From: a virus
IMG/VR virus record: IMGVR_UViG_3300026518_000009
Coordinates: 16,247 to 80,246 of that record
Length of the DNA stretch: 64,000 bases
Direction: 5' to 3' (one strand)
The translations under genes and the position numbers were made by a program. Position 1 is the stretch's first letter; the number at the start of each line of letters is the position of its first letter. The notes below the pieces were generated by a model. That model had not been told where the DNA came from, did no database searches, and was given only the letters and a program-made list of their open reading frames with translations. This document shows, one piece after another, positions 43,298-53,350 of the stretch.

Positions 43298-45610
43298 ATG
43301 GTTGATAGTTCACATAAAACTTTACCATTTATTGAATATGTACATAGTGATAAATCTATGTATCCTAAAGCTAGTGAAACATTAAATACTAGATTAGGAG
43401 TTAATTATATAGATAAAGATAATGATTTTCTTATCGGTAATAGTGGTGGGTTTTTAATGAATTGGAATTTTAAGTTTATTGATACTTATATATTTAGTGA
43501 AGCAGCAAGAGCATATGAAGAAAATAGACATAATCCTGATATAGTTAATTGGGTTAATAGTATTACTATTAGTAAAAGTGAAAATAGAAATAAGTATTAT
43601 TATTGTCCTCATAGATTTGGTACTGAAGAATATAATAAATTTTGGAGAAGAGAAACATATCGTAGAAGAAATGGTATGACAGCTAAATGTAAATTATTAT
43701 CTACTGGTAAGATAGTTAATTTACATATTACAGGTGATCATTATAATTATCTTAATTATAGTAGAATTAATAGAACTCCAACTAAAGATGAATTTGAAGA
43801 ATTACATAAAAAAGGTGATTATAAAACAACTCTTATACAAGGATTTCCTAGATTTTGGGATGGAGATTACTGGAATTTTAAGATAGATTTCTTTATAGCA
43901 AATAATGGATTTCATTTAGCTAAAGGTAAAGCTCGTGGTAAAGGATACAGTAATAAACGTGGAAGTCAAGCGGCAAATACATTAAATTTAATTCCAAGAG
44001 CTACTGTTGTATTAGCTGCAGATTTAATAGATTACTTAACTGATGCTGATGCAACTGCTGGAATGGTTAAAACTAATCTTGATTGGTTAGAAAATAATAC
44101 TCATTGGAGAAGATTTTATTTAAGTGAAGACTTAGAAGAACTTGAATTAGGATATAAAACAAGTACTGGTGGAAATACTAAATATGGATATAGAAGTAAA
44201 TTATATAGTGTTAGTATTCATGTTAATGAAAGTGCTGCGATTGGCAAGAAAGCAATAGAAATAGATTTTGAAGAAGCTGGTAAATGTCCTAATCTTGAAA
44301 AAGCATTAAGTGTAACATTAAGTAGTACTGAAGTTGGTGCAGGCAATATTGGTACAATTAGAGTATATGGAACTGCTGGCACTAAAGCTGCTAACTGGAT
44401 ACCTTTTTCTAATGTATTTTTTAATCCTTCTAGATATAAAATGATGCCATTTGAAAATGTGTGGGATTACGATGCTAGAAATAAAGTATGTGGCTTCTTT
44501 CATCCTCAAGTTCTTAATATGGAACCATTTATGGATAAATATGGTAATAGTTTACTAGAAGAAGCATATGAATATGATAAAAAAGATAAGAAGTTACAAG
44601 AGAAAGAATTAACAATATCTCAATATATTACTTACGTTGGACAAAGAGCTAATACTCCTGAAGAAGCTTTTAAACAAGGTGGTGAAAATATATTTAGTAG
44701 TATTGAATTAAGTACTCATATTGCTAGAGTATTATCTGATGATAGTATTGCATATTATAGAGATGGAATGATTGTATCTACTGAAAAAGGATTAGAATTT
44801 AAAACTAATTTAGAATTAAAAGCTGCTGGTATAACAACTCATCCATATATAACTGATGTTCCATTTTCTGTCAAAGATGATATATATGGTTGTATTAGAG
44901 AATATTATCCTCCTTATTTAGTAGATGGAAAAGTTCCCTCTGATCTATATTATGTAACATATGATACAGTTGGAATAGATAAAAATAGGAAATATATTAC
45001 AAATAAACATTCTCTAAATTCAATGCAAGTAATAATGTATCCAAATAATTATACTAATACTAGAGGTGATATTATAGTAGCTAGTTATGCTGGAAGACCA
45101 GATAGAATGGAAGAAGCTGATAAAATATTTCTTAATTTATGTAAAAGATATAATACTATAGGTGGTGGAGTAGTTGAACGTGATAGAGGAGAAACAATTA
45201 GTAATTTTAGAAAATGGAAAGAAACTAAATGGTTATCTACTGATCCAACTATAATATTATCTAATAAACGTAAAATGGTAGACGCTGTATTATATGGTAT
45301 TTCAATTGGTTCTGGGGATAATGCTATGCGTGGTTTAGAAATGCTTAGAGATTGGTTATATACTAAAGTTGGGGATGATGAAAATGGAAATCCAATATAT
45401 GTGTTCCATTATATAAACGACTTACCCTTTTTAAAAGAGTTGTCTATGTTTAATTTTAATGATAATTTTGACCGTATAAGTTCTATGAGAGTAGGAATGT
45501 TTAAATTAAATGCAATGAAAGTAAAACATAAGTCTGATATGATTGCAGCATCTAAATTTCATAGTGCTAGTGTATATAGTCAAATTGGTTTATATGGATA
45601 TAATAATTAA
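43298..45610 (+). CDS. terL: Terminase large subunit (packaging ATPase/nuclease), 770 aa
   Basis: Motor that cuts and pumps DNA into the prohead. The ATPase loop is the crAss-type variant AKGKARGKGYSNK (about residues 208-220) instead of a classical Walker A. The C-terminal nuclease domain begins with YYVTYDTVGID (about 550-560), giving the first RNase H-like Asp, followed by GGGVVERDRGE near residue 627. Length fits crAss-like terminases. Followed by the portal after three bases. Confidence 0.92.
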   Translation: MVDSSHKTLPFIEYVHSDKSMYPKASETLNTRLGVNYIDKDNDFLIGNSGGFLMNWNFKFIDTYIFSEAARAYEENRHNPDIVNWVNSITISKSENRNKYYYCPHRFGTEEYNKFWRRETYRRRNGMTAKCKLLSTGKIVNLHITGDHYNYLNYSRINRTPTKDEFEELHKKGDYKTTLIQGFPRFWDGDYWNFKIDFFIANNGFHLAKGKARGKGYSNKRGSQAANTLNLIPRATVVLAADLIDYLTDADATAGMVKTNLDWLENNTHWRRFYLSEDLEELELGYKTSTGGNTKYGYRSKLYSVSIHVNESAAIGKKAIEIDFEEAGKCPNLEKALSVTLSSTEVGAGNIGTIRVYGTAGTKAANWIPFSNVFFNPSRYKMMPFENVWDYDARNKVCGFFHPQVLNMEPFMDKYGNSLLEEAYEYDKKDKKLQEKELTISQYITYVGQRANTPEEAFKQGGENIFSSIELSTHIARVLSDDSIAYYRDGMIVSTEKGLEFKTNLELKAAGITTHPYITDVPFSVKDDIYGCIREYYPPYLVDGKVPSDLYYVTYDTVGIDKNRKYITNKHSLNSMQVIMYPNNYTNTRGDIIVASYAGRPDRMEEADKIFLNLCKRYNTIGGGVVERDRGETISNFRKWKETKWLSTDPTIILSNKRKMVDAVLYGISIGSGDNAMRGLEMLRDWLYTKVGDDENGNPIYVFHYINDLPFLKELSMFNFNDNFDRISSMRVGMFKLNAMKVKHKSDMIAASKFHSASVYSQIGLYGYNN

Positions 45611-45613
45611 TAT

Positions 45614-47941
45614 ATGATAAGTACTAGACAAGACCAACGTGTTTCAGTCGCTAAAAAACAGAGTGAAGGATGGTATATGCCAAATATTCATTATTATATT
45701 GGTATGGCTACTGCATTAAATAATAAAAACAATACACAAGAAAATCTTAATGCTGCTAATGGAATAATAGATACTACTACGTATAATTATGTATTGAATC
45801 CTATACAATTTGATGGTAATATACTAAGAAAACTTCCAGGAGAAATAAGGGATGTTGATTTTATTAATCCAATTAGGGAAAAGAATATAGGTGAATATTT
45901 AGAATTACCACATAATTATACTGTAAAAGTTGATGACCCTAATACTTCATTGTTAAGAAATAAACAAGTTGCTGATGAATTAACTCCAATATTACAGCAA
46001 GCAGTAATAAATTTAATTAATAATGAAAAAAATAATCCTAATGGATTACAACAACAATTAAATAATCAACAAAATCAGCAGGAGCAACAACAAAATCAAC
46101 AAGACATAAGTCAGCAAAATCAACAACCTCAACAAAATCAACAAGTAGAATCCCAAATTCCTATAAGTGGAGTTCCATCTGCGGATATTAAAGATATTAA
46201 AGCTGTAATAAAAGAAGCTACTGATAACTGGTTTGATAGTAGAGCTGAAAGAGTTAGTAATCTTATTCAATGGATATGTGATAATAATGATTCAGAAAAT
46301 AAAAGATTAACACTCTTTAATTATTGGTGGAGTACAGAAGAATGTTATATTCGTACATATATTAATAATAATGAAGTATTATATGAAATTATCAGTCCAT
46401 TAGAAGGTTATCCTATTGATAATAGTTATGAGTTTGTAGATGACCATGAGGCATTTGTTATAATGCGATATATTAGTATTAATACTATATATGAAAGATA
46501 TGAAGATAAATTATCTAAAGCTGATATAGAATATCTAAAAGAATTACAAAATAGAACTAATTCTACTGGTTTATGTACTATTACTGCTCAATTAGTAACT
46601 GATATTTATGGAAGAAAAGTATTTGATGAAAATAATAATGCTGTTCCTGGAAATACCTCTTATAATATTTCTAAAAATGGAATGATTAGAGAAGTTATAT
46701 TATATTTTAAAACTAGTACTAAACGTAGAATACTATATAAATATAATCAATTAGGTACTGTTGTATCAGAGGTAATTCAAGATAAAAATTTTGTATTTGA
46801 TACATCCAAAGGCCATATTAGTATAGAGAATGAATGGATTACTGAAACTTGGGAACAAGTATTGTTAGGAGAATATTATATTGGTATATATTTAAAGCCA
46901 GAACCAATTCCAGTACAAATATATGATGCTAATGGTCATAATAAACTTCCTATAATTGGTAAGAAAGGTCTTATTAATGGAGTATATATTAATCCTATTC
47001 CTCATAGAATTGCACCTAATTTAGCATTATATAGAATAATTACATTACAAATAGAACGACAGTTTGCAAAATACAAAGGTAGTATGGAGCTTATTCCTAA
47101 ATCTATGCTATTAGGTGATAATGGTGATATAAAAGGTAATATGTTTTATCGTATTGCTGATGGTACTATTATATATGATGATCAAGCTGTAGATTTTAAT
47201 ACTGCTGCTCAAGGATATAGAATAGTTGGTAATGATGCTGCAACTAACTATATTAAAGCTTTAATTGATTTTAGAGATATGATTAAAGCTGAGGCATGGG
47301 ATATGGCAAATATGAATGAAAGTAGATATGGAAATGCTCCTGCAAGTGCTACAGTTACAAATAATAATCAAAATATATTTAGAGCTAAATTAGGTAGTGT
47401 ATTAATGATTACTACATTTAATAGTATATTATTAAGATTATATCGACAATTGGTTGAATATGCTAAAGTAGCTTATGTTAATGGAGTATCTGGTGCAATC
47501 AGAGATGATGCTGAAAATAAGATTACTTATTTTAATATAGATAGTGGAGAATTAACTGAAAATAATTATGGTATATTTATGTCTAATGCTGTATTAGATT
47601 TAAATAAATTAGAAGAATATAAAAAATTAGCATTTAGTGCTAGTCAGAATGGTGATTTTGATATTGCTATGGAAGCTATTGATTCTGATAATATTAGTAG
47701 GATTAGAAAACATATTAAAGAATTAGTTAAAGCTAATAAAGAATATCAACGTGAATTAGAGATTCAAAAGCAACAAACATTAATGCAAATTAATGAAGAA
47801 AAAATGCAAAGTGCACAAGCAGATAGAGATAATGCTCTTGCAATGGTTAAATTAAAAGAAGAACTTATAACTAATAGAGATTTAAAACTAGCTGCTTCTA
47901 ATAATTATAATAAAGGTAAAGTTAATAATATAAATAAATAA
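45614..47941 (+). CDS. Portal protein, 775 aa
   Basis: Dodecameric ring at the packaging vertex. Identified from position directly after terminase, size, and crAss-like portal segments (SVAKKQSEGWYMPNIHYYIG at the start; LPIIGKKGLINGVYINPIPHRIAPNLALYR in the middle; a long C-terminal helix region with ELEIQKQQTLMQINEEKMQ). Residues about 146-180 form a Gln/Asn-rich linker (QQQLNNQQNQQEQQQNQQ and on), an unusual insertion between the N-terminal arm and the main body. Confidence 0.85.
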   Translation: MISTRQDQRVSVAKKQSEGWYMPNIHYYIGMATALNNKNNTQENLNAANGIIDTTTYNYVLNPIQFDGNILRKLPGEIRDVDFINPIREKNIGEYLELPHNYTVKVDDPNTSLLRNKQVADELTPILQQAVINLINNEKNNPNGLQQQLNNQQNQQEQQQNQQDISQQNQQPQQNQQVESQIPISGVPSADIKDIKAVIKEATDNWFDSRAERVSNLIQWICDNNDSENKRLTLFNYWWSTEECYIRTYINNNEVLYEIISPLEGYPIDNSYEFVDDHEAFVIMRYISINTIYERYEDKLSKADIEYLKELQNRTNSTGLCTITAQLVTDIYGRKVFDENNNAVPGNTSYNISKNGMIREVILYFKTSTKRRILYKYNQLGTVVSEVIQDKNFVFDTSKGHISIENEWITETWEQVLLGEYYIGIYLKPEPIPVQIYDANGHNKLPIIGKKGLINGVYINPIPHRIAPNLALYRIITLQIERQFAKYKGSMELIPKSMLLGDNGDIKGNMFYRIADGTIIYDDQAVDFNTAAQGYRIVGNDAATNYIKALIDFRDMIKAEAWDMANMNESRYGNAPASATVTNNNQNIFRAKLGSVLMITTFNSILLRLYRQLVEYAKVAYVNGVSGAIRDDAENKITYFNIDSGELTENNYGIFMSNAVLDLNKLEEYKKLAFSASQNGDFDIAMEAIDSDNISRIRKHIKELVKANKEYQRELEIQKQQTLMQINEEKMQSAQADRDNALAMVKLKEELITNRDLKLAASNNYNKGKVNNINK

Positions 47942-47964
47942 TAATAACAATTAAACTTAATAAA

Positions 47965-49383
47965 ATGGCAGACGGAAAAATTGTAATACCAGGAGAAAAA
48001 ATAGATACTGGAATTAATGATATTAAACCTCCAGAAGAATTAACTCCTGAACAAATTGCAGCTAAAGAAGCAGAAGAAGCTGCTAAAAAGAAAGCAGAAG
48101 AAGATGATAAAACATCACTAGAAAGTGGTACAAATGAGTCTAAAGTTGAAATAGATGGAATTGAATATAAATTGGATGATAAAGGTAATGCTTTATCTGA
48201 AGATGGTAATATATTTAAAACTAAAGAAGAATTAGATATACTTGAAGATTCTAATAATAATAATGATAATAATAATAAATTAGATATTGATGGTGTAATT
48301 TATACTATTGATAAAGATGGAAATGCAGTAGATGATAAAGGAAATATTACATACAGTAAGGAAGATATAGATAAAATGGAAGCTAATTCTGAAAATGAAT
48401 TAGGAGATGTTGATTTAAAATCTATAATTGATGACACTAAAATTGTTATTACTGATAAAGATGGAAATCCTATAGAATATGATAATACTAAGGAAGGATT
48501 AGAAAAATATATAGAAGATGTATATAATAAAGCTAGTAAAGATGCAGTTGATGAGCAATTTGAAAAATTATATACAGCATATCCATTTCTTCCTAATTTG
48601 TTAACACATTTACAAGCTGGTGGAACATTTGATGATTTTGCTAATACTGAAAGTTATGCAAATGTAACATTAGATAAAGATAATGAAGCACAATTAAAAG
48701 CTATTATTACTAAAGCTAGAAGTGCAAGAGGAGATTCTCAAGAGAGTATTGATAGATACTATAATTATCTTAAATCTAGTGATGACAATAATGATGCTGT
48801 AATTGAAGAAGCTGAAAGAGAACTTAAATATTTAAAAGATACAGAACAGCAAAGATTACAGAAACAACAACAATTAATTGACCAACAACAACAAGCACAA
48901 CAAGAAGAATTAAATAATTATTGGGGTGTTAAAGTTGATGAACAAGGTAATTTAATTGATTTAAATAAAGATAATAGTGTTTATTCTATTATTAAAAATA
49001 AAACTATAAAATTGGGAGATGATACTTTTAAAATTCCTGATAAAATTAGAGTTGTTGAAAATGGTAAAGCTATTCTCTATACTCCTGATGACTTTTTTAA
49101 ATATTTATATGAACCGATAGTAGTTAATATAAATGGTAAAAGAGTTACTACAACTAGAGATAATATAAAGCTATCTCAGGAGAAAGAAAAACGTAATATA
49201 AATAATGACTTGTATGATGCTTTTCTTAGATTTACTAATTATGATAAATCTCAATTTATTAATGAACAAATTAAGAATAGTGAAGTACAAAAAATTAAAA
49301 AGTTAAGTGCTAAGCGTATTAAGAAATCAACTAACACTAAAACTGCACCGACGGGTGGTAAAAAACGTATTGTAATTAAATAA
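47965..49383 (+). CDS. Putative scaffold protein, 472 aa
   Basis: Acidic, helical and low-complexity, between portal and major capsid protein, where scaffold proteins sit in tailed phages. A duplicated ~33-residue module (residues 61-93 and 106-138: VEIDGIEYKLDDKGNA / LDIDGVIYTIDKDGNA) lies in the N-terminal half. A Gln-rich coiled coil (about 295-318) follows, and the C-terminus is basic (SAKRIKKS...GGKKRIVIK), as in scaffolds whose basic tail binds the capsid protein. Function inferred from position and composition. Confidence 0.7.
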   Translation: MADGKIVIPGEKIDTGINDIKPPEELTPEQIAAKEAEEAAKKKAEEDDKTSLESGTNESKVEIDGIEYKLDDKGNALSEDGNIFKTKEELDILEDSNNNNDNNNKLDIDGVIYTIDKDGNAVDDKGNITYSKEDIDKMEANSENELGDVDLKSIIDDTKIVITDKDGNPIEYDNTKEGLEKYIEDVYNKASKDAVDEQFEKLYTAYPFLPNLLTHLQAGGTFDDFANTESYANVTLDKDNEAQLKAIITKARSARGDSQESIDRYYNYLKSSDDNNDAVIEEAERELKYLKDTEQQRLQKQQQLIDQQQQAQQEELNNYWGVKVDEQGNLIDLNKDNSVYSIIKNKTIKLGDDTFKIPDKIRVVENGKAILYTPDDFFKYLYEPIVVNINGKRVTTTRDNIKLSQEKEKRNINNDLYDAFLRFTNYDKSQFINEQIKNSEVQKIKKLSAKRIKKSTNTKTAPTGGKKRIVIK

Positions 49384-49415
49384 TATTGTTAAATTAAAGT
49401 AAACAAAATGAGAAA

Positions 49416-50897
49416 ATGAGAGAACTATATAGTACAGCTTATAATAGCGAGCGTTTTACTGATGAAAATGTTCTATATAAAAATGATTTAATTGATGCAC
49501 CTACTCTTAGTAGAGGACTTACTTATCTATATGGAAAAGATAGTGAAATGTTTCCTTTACTTAGTCTTACTGAAGGACAAAATGGTCTTGTAAGTATTCC
49601 ACGTAAAGAACTAAATGATACTCAATATACTTGGAATGTTATGGGTAGAATGAAACATACCAGTAGAGTTGTTGGTCTTGCTAATCCTAATAATTCTAAG
49701 CCTGGTTTAGGATTTACCCCTTTTGATGTATATTTTGAAGATGATTGGTTTTTGAAATTTTATGGTGCTACTACTCCTGATAAACAGCATAATGTTCGTA
49801 TTCAGGGTACTCCTGTTAAAGTTGGAGATAAAAAGTTTAAAGTTACCTTTATGCTTAATACTTCTGACCCTGAAGAATATGTTAGTCTTGAAAACTTTAT
49901 TGGTAATGTAGCATGGGTTATGACTGCTCCCTCAGTTGGTGCTAGTCATTCTGATGGTACATCTAGTAATAGTATGTCGCCTGGAAAATGGAGCAATCAA
50001 TTTGGATTTCTTCGTTTTAGTAAACAAATTGCTGGTAATATTGCTAATAAAGTTACAAATATTGAATTTGATTTAGAGGGAGGTGGAACTACTAATCTAT
50101 GGATGCCGTGGGAAATGCGACAGTTTGAAATAGATAGAAGGTTAATGCTTGAAGAAGAACTTTGGAATGGTAAATATAACAGAGATAAATATGGTCAAAT
50201 TCATCTTAAAGATAGTGAAAGTGGTGAAGTAATTCCTAAAGGAGCTGGTGTTAAGGAAATTCTTAAAACTACTGGACAGTATGATACATATGGAACATTG
50301 ACTCTTAAGAAAATTGATAGTGTAATTACTAATCTATTTTCTAATAGAGTTGATAATAACCCTATGGAACTTGTATTTTATACTGGAACTGGTGGTATGA
50401 GAGCTTTTAATGAAGCTATTAAAGTTAGAGCTCATGCTAATCAGTATTATTATAAATTAAGTGAGGCAGAAATCATGAGTGGCAAAGATGGTTATCTAAG
50501 TTATGGTAAGTATTTTATGCAATATAAAACTATTGATGGTTATGTTATTACTCTAAAACATGCTAATATCTTTGATAAAGGACTATATGCTGAACTTGAT
50601 AGAGCTAATGGTAATATGTATAATGGACTTCCTGCTGAATCATATAATATGATTTTGCTTGATATGAGTACTAATGATGATGGAGAACGTAATGTTCAAC
50701 TAGTTGGTGAACAAGGAAGAGAAGTTGTTACTGGTATTTATAAAGGTATGAGTCCTTTACCAGGTGCTTGGGGTGCAATTGACAATGGTAAATTGTTAAG
50801 TACAAAGAAAGATGAAGCTAGTTATGAAGTATTTGTTTCACAAGGCATTACTTTAAAAAATTATACTACTAGTTATTTCCTTGAATTTGTAAAATAA
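49416..50897 (+). CDS. Major capsid protein, 493 aa
   Basis: HK97-fold shell protein. Position after portal and scaffold, length, near-balanced codons and crAss-type segments (MRELYSTAYNSERFTDEN, then LSRGLTYLYGKDSEMFPLLSL and WMPWEMRQFEIDRRLMLEEELW; FYTGTGGMRAFNEAI) identify it. An ATG eight bases upstream is followed at once by a stop, so this ATG is the start. An intrinsic terminator lies 11 bases after the stop, so a large share of transcripts should end here. Confidence 0.93.
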   Translation: MRELYSTAYNSERFTDENVLYKNDLIDAPTLSRGLTYLYGKDSEMFPLLSLTEGQNGLVSIPRKELNDTQYTWNVMGRMKHTSRVVGLANPNNSKPGLGFTPFDVYFEDDWFLKFYGATTPDKQHNVRIQGTPVKVGDKKFKVTFMLNTSDPEEYVSLENFIGNVAWVMTAPSVGASHSDGTSSNSMSPGKWSNQFGFLRFSKQIAGNIANKVTNIEFDLEGGGTTNLWMPWEMRQFEIDRRLMLEEELWNGKYNRDKYGQIHLKDSESGEVIPKGAGVKEILKTTGQYDTYGTLTLKKIDSVITNLFSNRVDNNPMELVFYTGTGGMRAFNEAIKVRAHANQYYYKLSEAEIMSGKDGYLSYGKYFMQYKTIDGYVITLKHANIFDKGLYAELDRANGNMYNGLPAESYNMILLDMSTNDDGERNVQLVGEQGREVVTGIYKGMSPLPGAWGAIDNGKLLSTKKDEASYEVFVSQGITLKNYTTSYFLEFVK

Positions 50898-50908
50898 AAT
50901 AAAATAAT

Positions 50909-50932
50909 GGGGGTATCTTAATTGATACTCCC
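50909..50932 (+). terminator. Hairpin terminator after the major capsid gene
   Basis: GGGGGTATC pairs with GATACTCCC (one G-U) around TTAATT. The tail (TACTAATAAATAA) is not a strong T run, so read-through to the next structural genes is likely. Confidence 0.7.
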
Positions 50933-50981
50933 TACTAATAAATAATATATAATAGGTACATAAACTAATAAATAAAATAAA

Positions 50982-52079
50982 ATGTTAGTAGATAATAAAA
51001 AAGTTTGGATATATTGGAGAAAATTAGAAAGTTCATATTCTTATGCAAATAGAAAAGTATTAGTTGAACCTCCTCGTAAAATTGGTGGTTCTATTTCTTC
51101 TACTTCTAAAATGTTAGCAAATGTTGAAGAACAAAAAGAGATTATGCCTGATATTATATCTGTAAGTCCTACATCACCTAATTGGTCTGAATTATTATCA
51201 TCTTATTGGAATAGTATAAGTATTGAAATTCCTGAAAGTGGTAAAGAATTAGAAGTAGGTTTTATATATGATATTCAGAATTCTAGTAAATCTAAATATA
51301 TTAAACAAATTAATGATAGTATTAATTCAGAGAAATCTAAGTTAACTACTGATAATGATTTAAAATCTTATATAGATAATAAACTAAATAAAGTATTATT
51401 AGATTTTAATAAAAGTTTAAAACTTCTTAATAGTATTACGAATGATAAAGCTCGTGAAGCAGCTAAAACAAAAGCTTATAAGGATAAATATGATTCAATT
51501 GTACGAATCGAATCAGAACGATATAAAGTTGGTACTCCTATCAGCCCTGATAACTATATGTTATATCGTTATTGTCTTATTTATCGTGATGTTGCTAATG
51601 AATTTAATTTAGCTACTAAAAGTCCTTATATTAGATTTTACTTACATAGTGAAGAAGATATTAAGAGATTTAAAGAACAAGCTTATAAATTAGAAAGAAG
51701 TCGTATGTCTGCTTATCTTGATACTATTAAGAGTGTAAGTAAAGTTGAGAATGTATTATATGCTATGGGTTTTGGTGAAGAAATTCCTAAAGAAGATATA
51801 GATAAATATACATATCTTGATAAAAAATCAAAAGAAAATTCAAATAAATTTATCAGTATTGCAACTAATAAAAATTTAGAAATATTAGGTTTAATTGAAA
51901 AATATATACAAAGCAACATTTTACATAGACTATCAGGTAGTCAGGTAATTGTAGATGGGGTTGATTCATCTAAAATTATTGGTAATAATGTAAATGAAGT
52001 TGTAAGTTGGTTTAGCAATAAATCTAATGCTGCTGAAGTTAGTGAATATGCTGCTAAGTTTAAAAGTTTACCTAAATAA
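50982..52079 (+). CDS. Capsid-associated structural protein, 365 aa
   Basis: Between major capsid protein and the decoration-type protein, a conserved place in crAss-like genomes. Starts MLVDNKKVWIYWRKLESSYSYANRKV; mostly alpha-helical with a charged coiled middle and VGTPISPDNYMLYRYCLIYRDVANEF near residue 190-215. Probably an internal or portal-proximal virion component. Specific function not readable. Confidence 0.7.
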   Translation: MLVDNKKVWIYWRKLESSYSYANRKVLVEPPRKIGGSISSTSKMLANVEEQKEIMPDIISVSPTSPNWSELLSSYWNSISIEIPESGKELEVGFIYDIQNSSKSKYIKQINDSINSEKSKLTTDNDLKSYIDNKLNKVLLDFNKSLKLLNSITNDKAREAAKTKAYKDKYDSIVRIESERYKVGTPISPDNYMLYRYCLIYRDVANEFNLATKSPYIRFYLHSEEDIKRFKEQAYKLERSRMSAYLDTIKSVSKVENVLYAMGFGEEIPKEDIDKYTYLDKKSKENSNKFISIATNKNLEILGLIEKYIQSNILHRLSGSQVIVDGVDSSKIIGNNVNEVVSWFSNKSNAAEVSEYAAKFKSLPK

Positions 52080-52097
52080 TAACTAAAATTAAATAAA

Positions 52098-53297
52098 ATG
52101 AAAGATGTTTTTATTACTGCCGATGCAGCTGAATATCCATTAGTAAGTGCAGTTGCAGGAGTTTGGGAAATAAATAAATTATCTACTGGTGCATTGGCAC
52201 TCTTTAATGAAGATGGTAGTATAATTAGTAATGATGTAGATGTTACGAATATTACGAAGAATGATATTACTGGAGATGTAGTTGAAATTGTTTTATCTAC
52301 AACTACTGGAACTCCTAAAGTATCAATTCCTATTCGTAGAAAAAATCTTATTCATTCTAAAGTTCCATATTCTGCACCTGTAGCTGCAGTTAAGGTTCTT
52401 GGTGGAGAAGTTAATGGAGGGGCTAGTACATATAGTCTTAATCTTCCTAGTAGTATTTCTGCTGGTGATTATGTTGGAGTTGATATTGTTGATTTAAGTA
52501 AACCAGTTGAAAATACTCAGCGTGTTAAAACATATGGTTTTACTGCTGTTAATACAGATTCATTAGCTGGCACTGGAATTAATAATATTATTAGTAAATT
52601 AGTAAGTCTCATTAATAATGATCCTAATGCTGTAGTTACAGCTAGTGCTAATAATGATGGTACTAATAATACTGGTATCAAATTTATTGCTAAAAGTGCT
52701 GGAAATGATTTTGCAATTGCTAAAGAAGATGGTGTTCTTAAAGATGCAAATATTGTTGAATATAAAGTAGTTGATGGAATTTATACTCCTAGTGCTACTA
52801 CTACAGTAATTGCTAATGATGTTGGACATGGTACCTATGCTCATGTTGCTAAATCTGAAAAAGATTTATTACCATATAGTGGTCGTAATGGTGGACATGT
52901 TCTTGAAAATGAACTTTGGTCTGCTAAAAATCAAGCTGTTCCTGGACTTACTTATGATACATATGTATTAATTTTTACTCCTAAGCGTGATTCTTTATTA
53001 AGTCCTACTGGAAATAATGAACAATTGATTAACATTTTTGTTCCTACTGCTAATAAATATGCAGCAGATGCTATTACTAGTGGTACACTTGTTGTTGGAA
53101 AAGCTTATGAAATTGTTACATTTGTATCAGGTGATGATTTTACTAATGTAGGAGCTTCTTCAAATAAATCTGGAGTTGTATTTGTAGCAACTGAAACTAC
53201 TCCAACTACTTGGACGAATACTTCTAGTTTAAGAGAATTAAATTCTAATAGTATTAATTATGCTTTAGATGTGATACTTCCGTTGGTTGCTGAGTAA
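52098..53297 (+). CDS. Auxiliary capsid (decoration) protein, 399 aa
   Basis: Beta-rich with Gly, Ser, Thr, Val and Ala; near-balanced codons; followed by a strong terminator, all as expected for an abundant capsid surface protein. Near residues 328-382 it carries a phage-surface module with the signature AYEIVTFVSGDDFTNVGA and FVATETTPTTW, which I know from tail and head proteins of many phages. It appears inserted shortly before the C-terminus. Role inferred from position and composition. Confidence 0.75.
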   Translation: MKDVFITADAAEYPLVSAVAGVWEINKLSTGALALFNEDGSIISNDVDVTNITKNDITGDVVEIVLSTTTGTPKVSIPIRRKNLIHSKVPYSAPVAAVKVLGGEVNGGASTYSLNLPSSISAGDYVGVDIVDLSKPVENTQRVKTYGFTAVNTDSLAGTGINNIISKLVSLINNDPNAVVTASANNDGTNNTGIKFIAKSAGNDFAIAKEDGVLKDANIVEYKVVDGIYTPSATTTVIANDVGHGTYAHVAKSEKDLLPYSGRNGGHVLENELWSAKNQAVPGLTYDTYVLIFTPKRDSLLSPTGNNEQLINIFVPTANKYAADAITSGTLVVGKAYEIVTFVSGDDFTNVGASSNKSGVVFVATETTPTTWTNTSSLRELNSNSINYALDVILPLVAE

Positions 53298-53312
53298 TTT
53301 TTTTTCATGATT

Positions 53313-53337
53313 AGGGGAGTGTAATGCTCCCCTTTTT
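53313..53337 (+). terminator. Intrinsic terminator after the decoration gene
   Basis: AGGGGAG pairs perfectly with CTCCCCT around TGTAATG, with TTTTT at once after. The gene after it starts at the ATG at 53351, outside the hairpin; an earlier in-frame TTG/ATG-like start would lie within it. Confidence 0.93.
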
Positions 53338-53350
53338 AATATTTTATATT

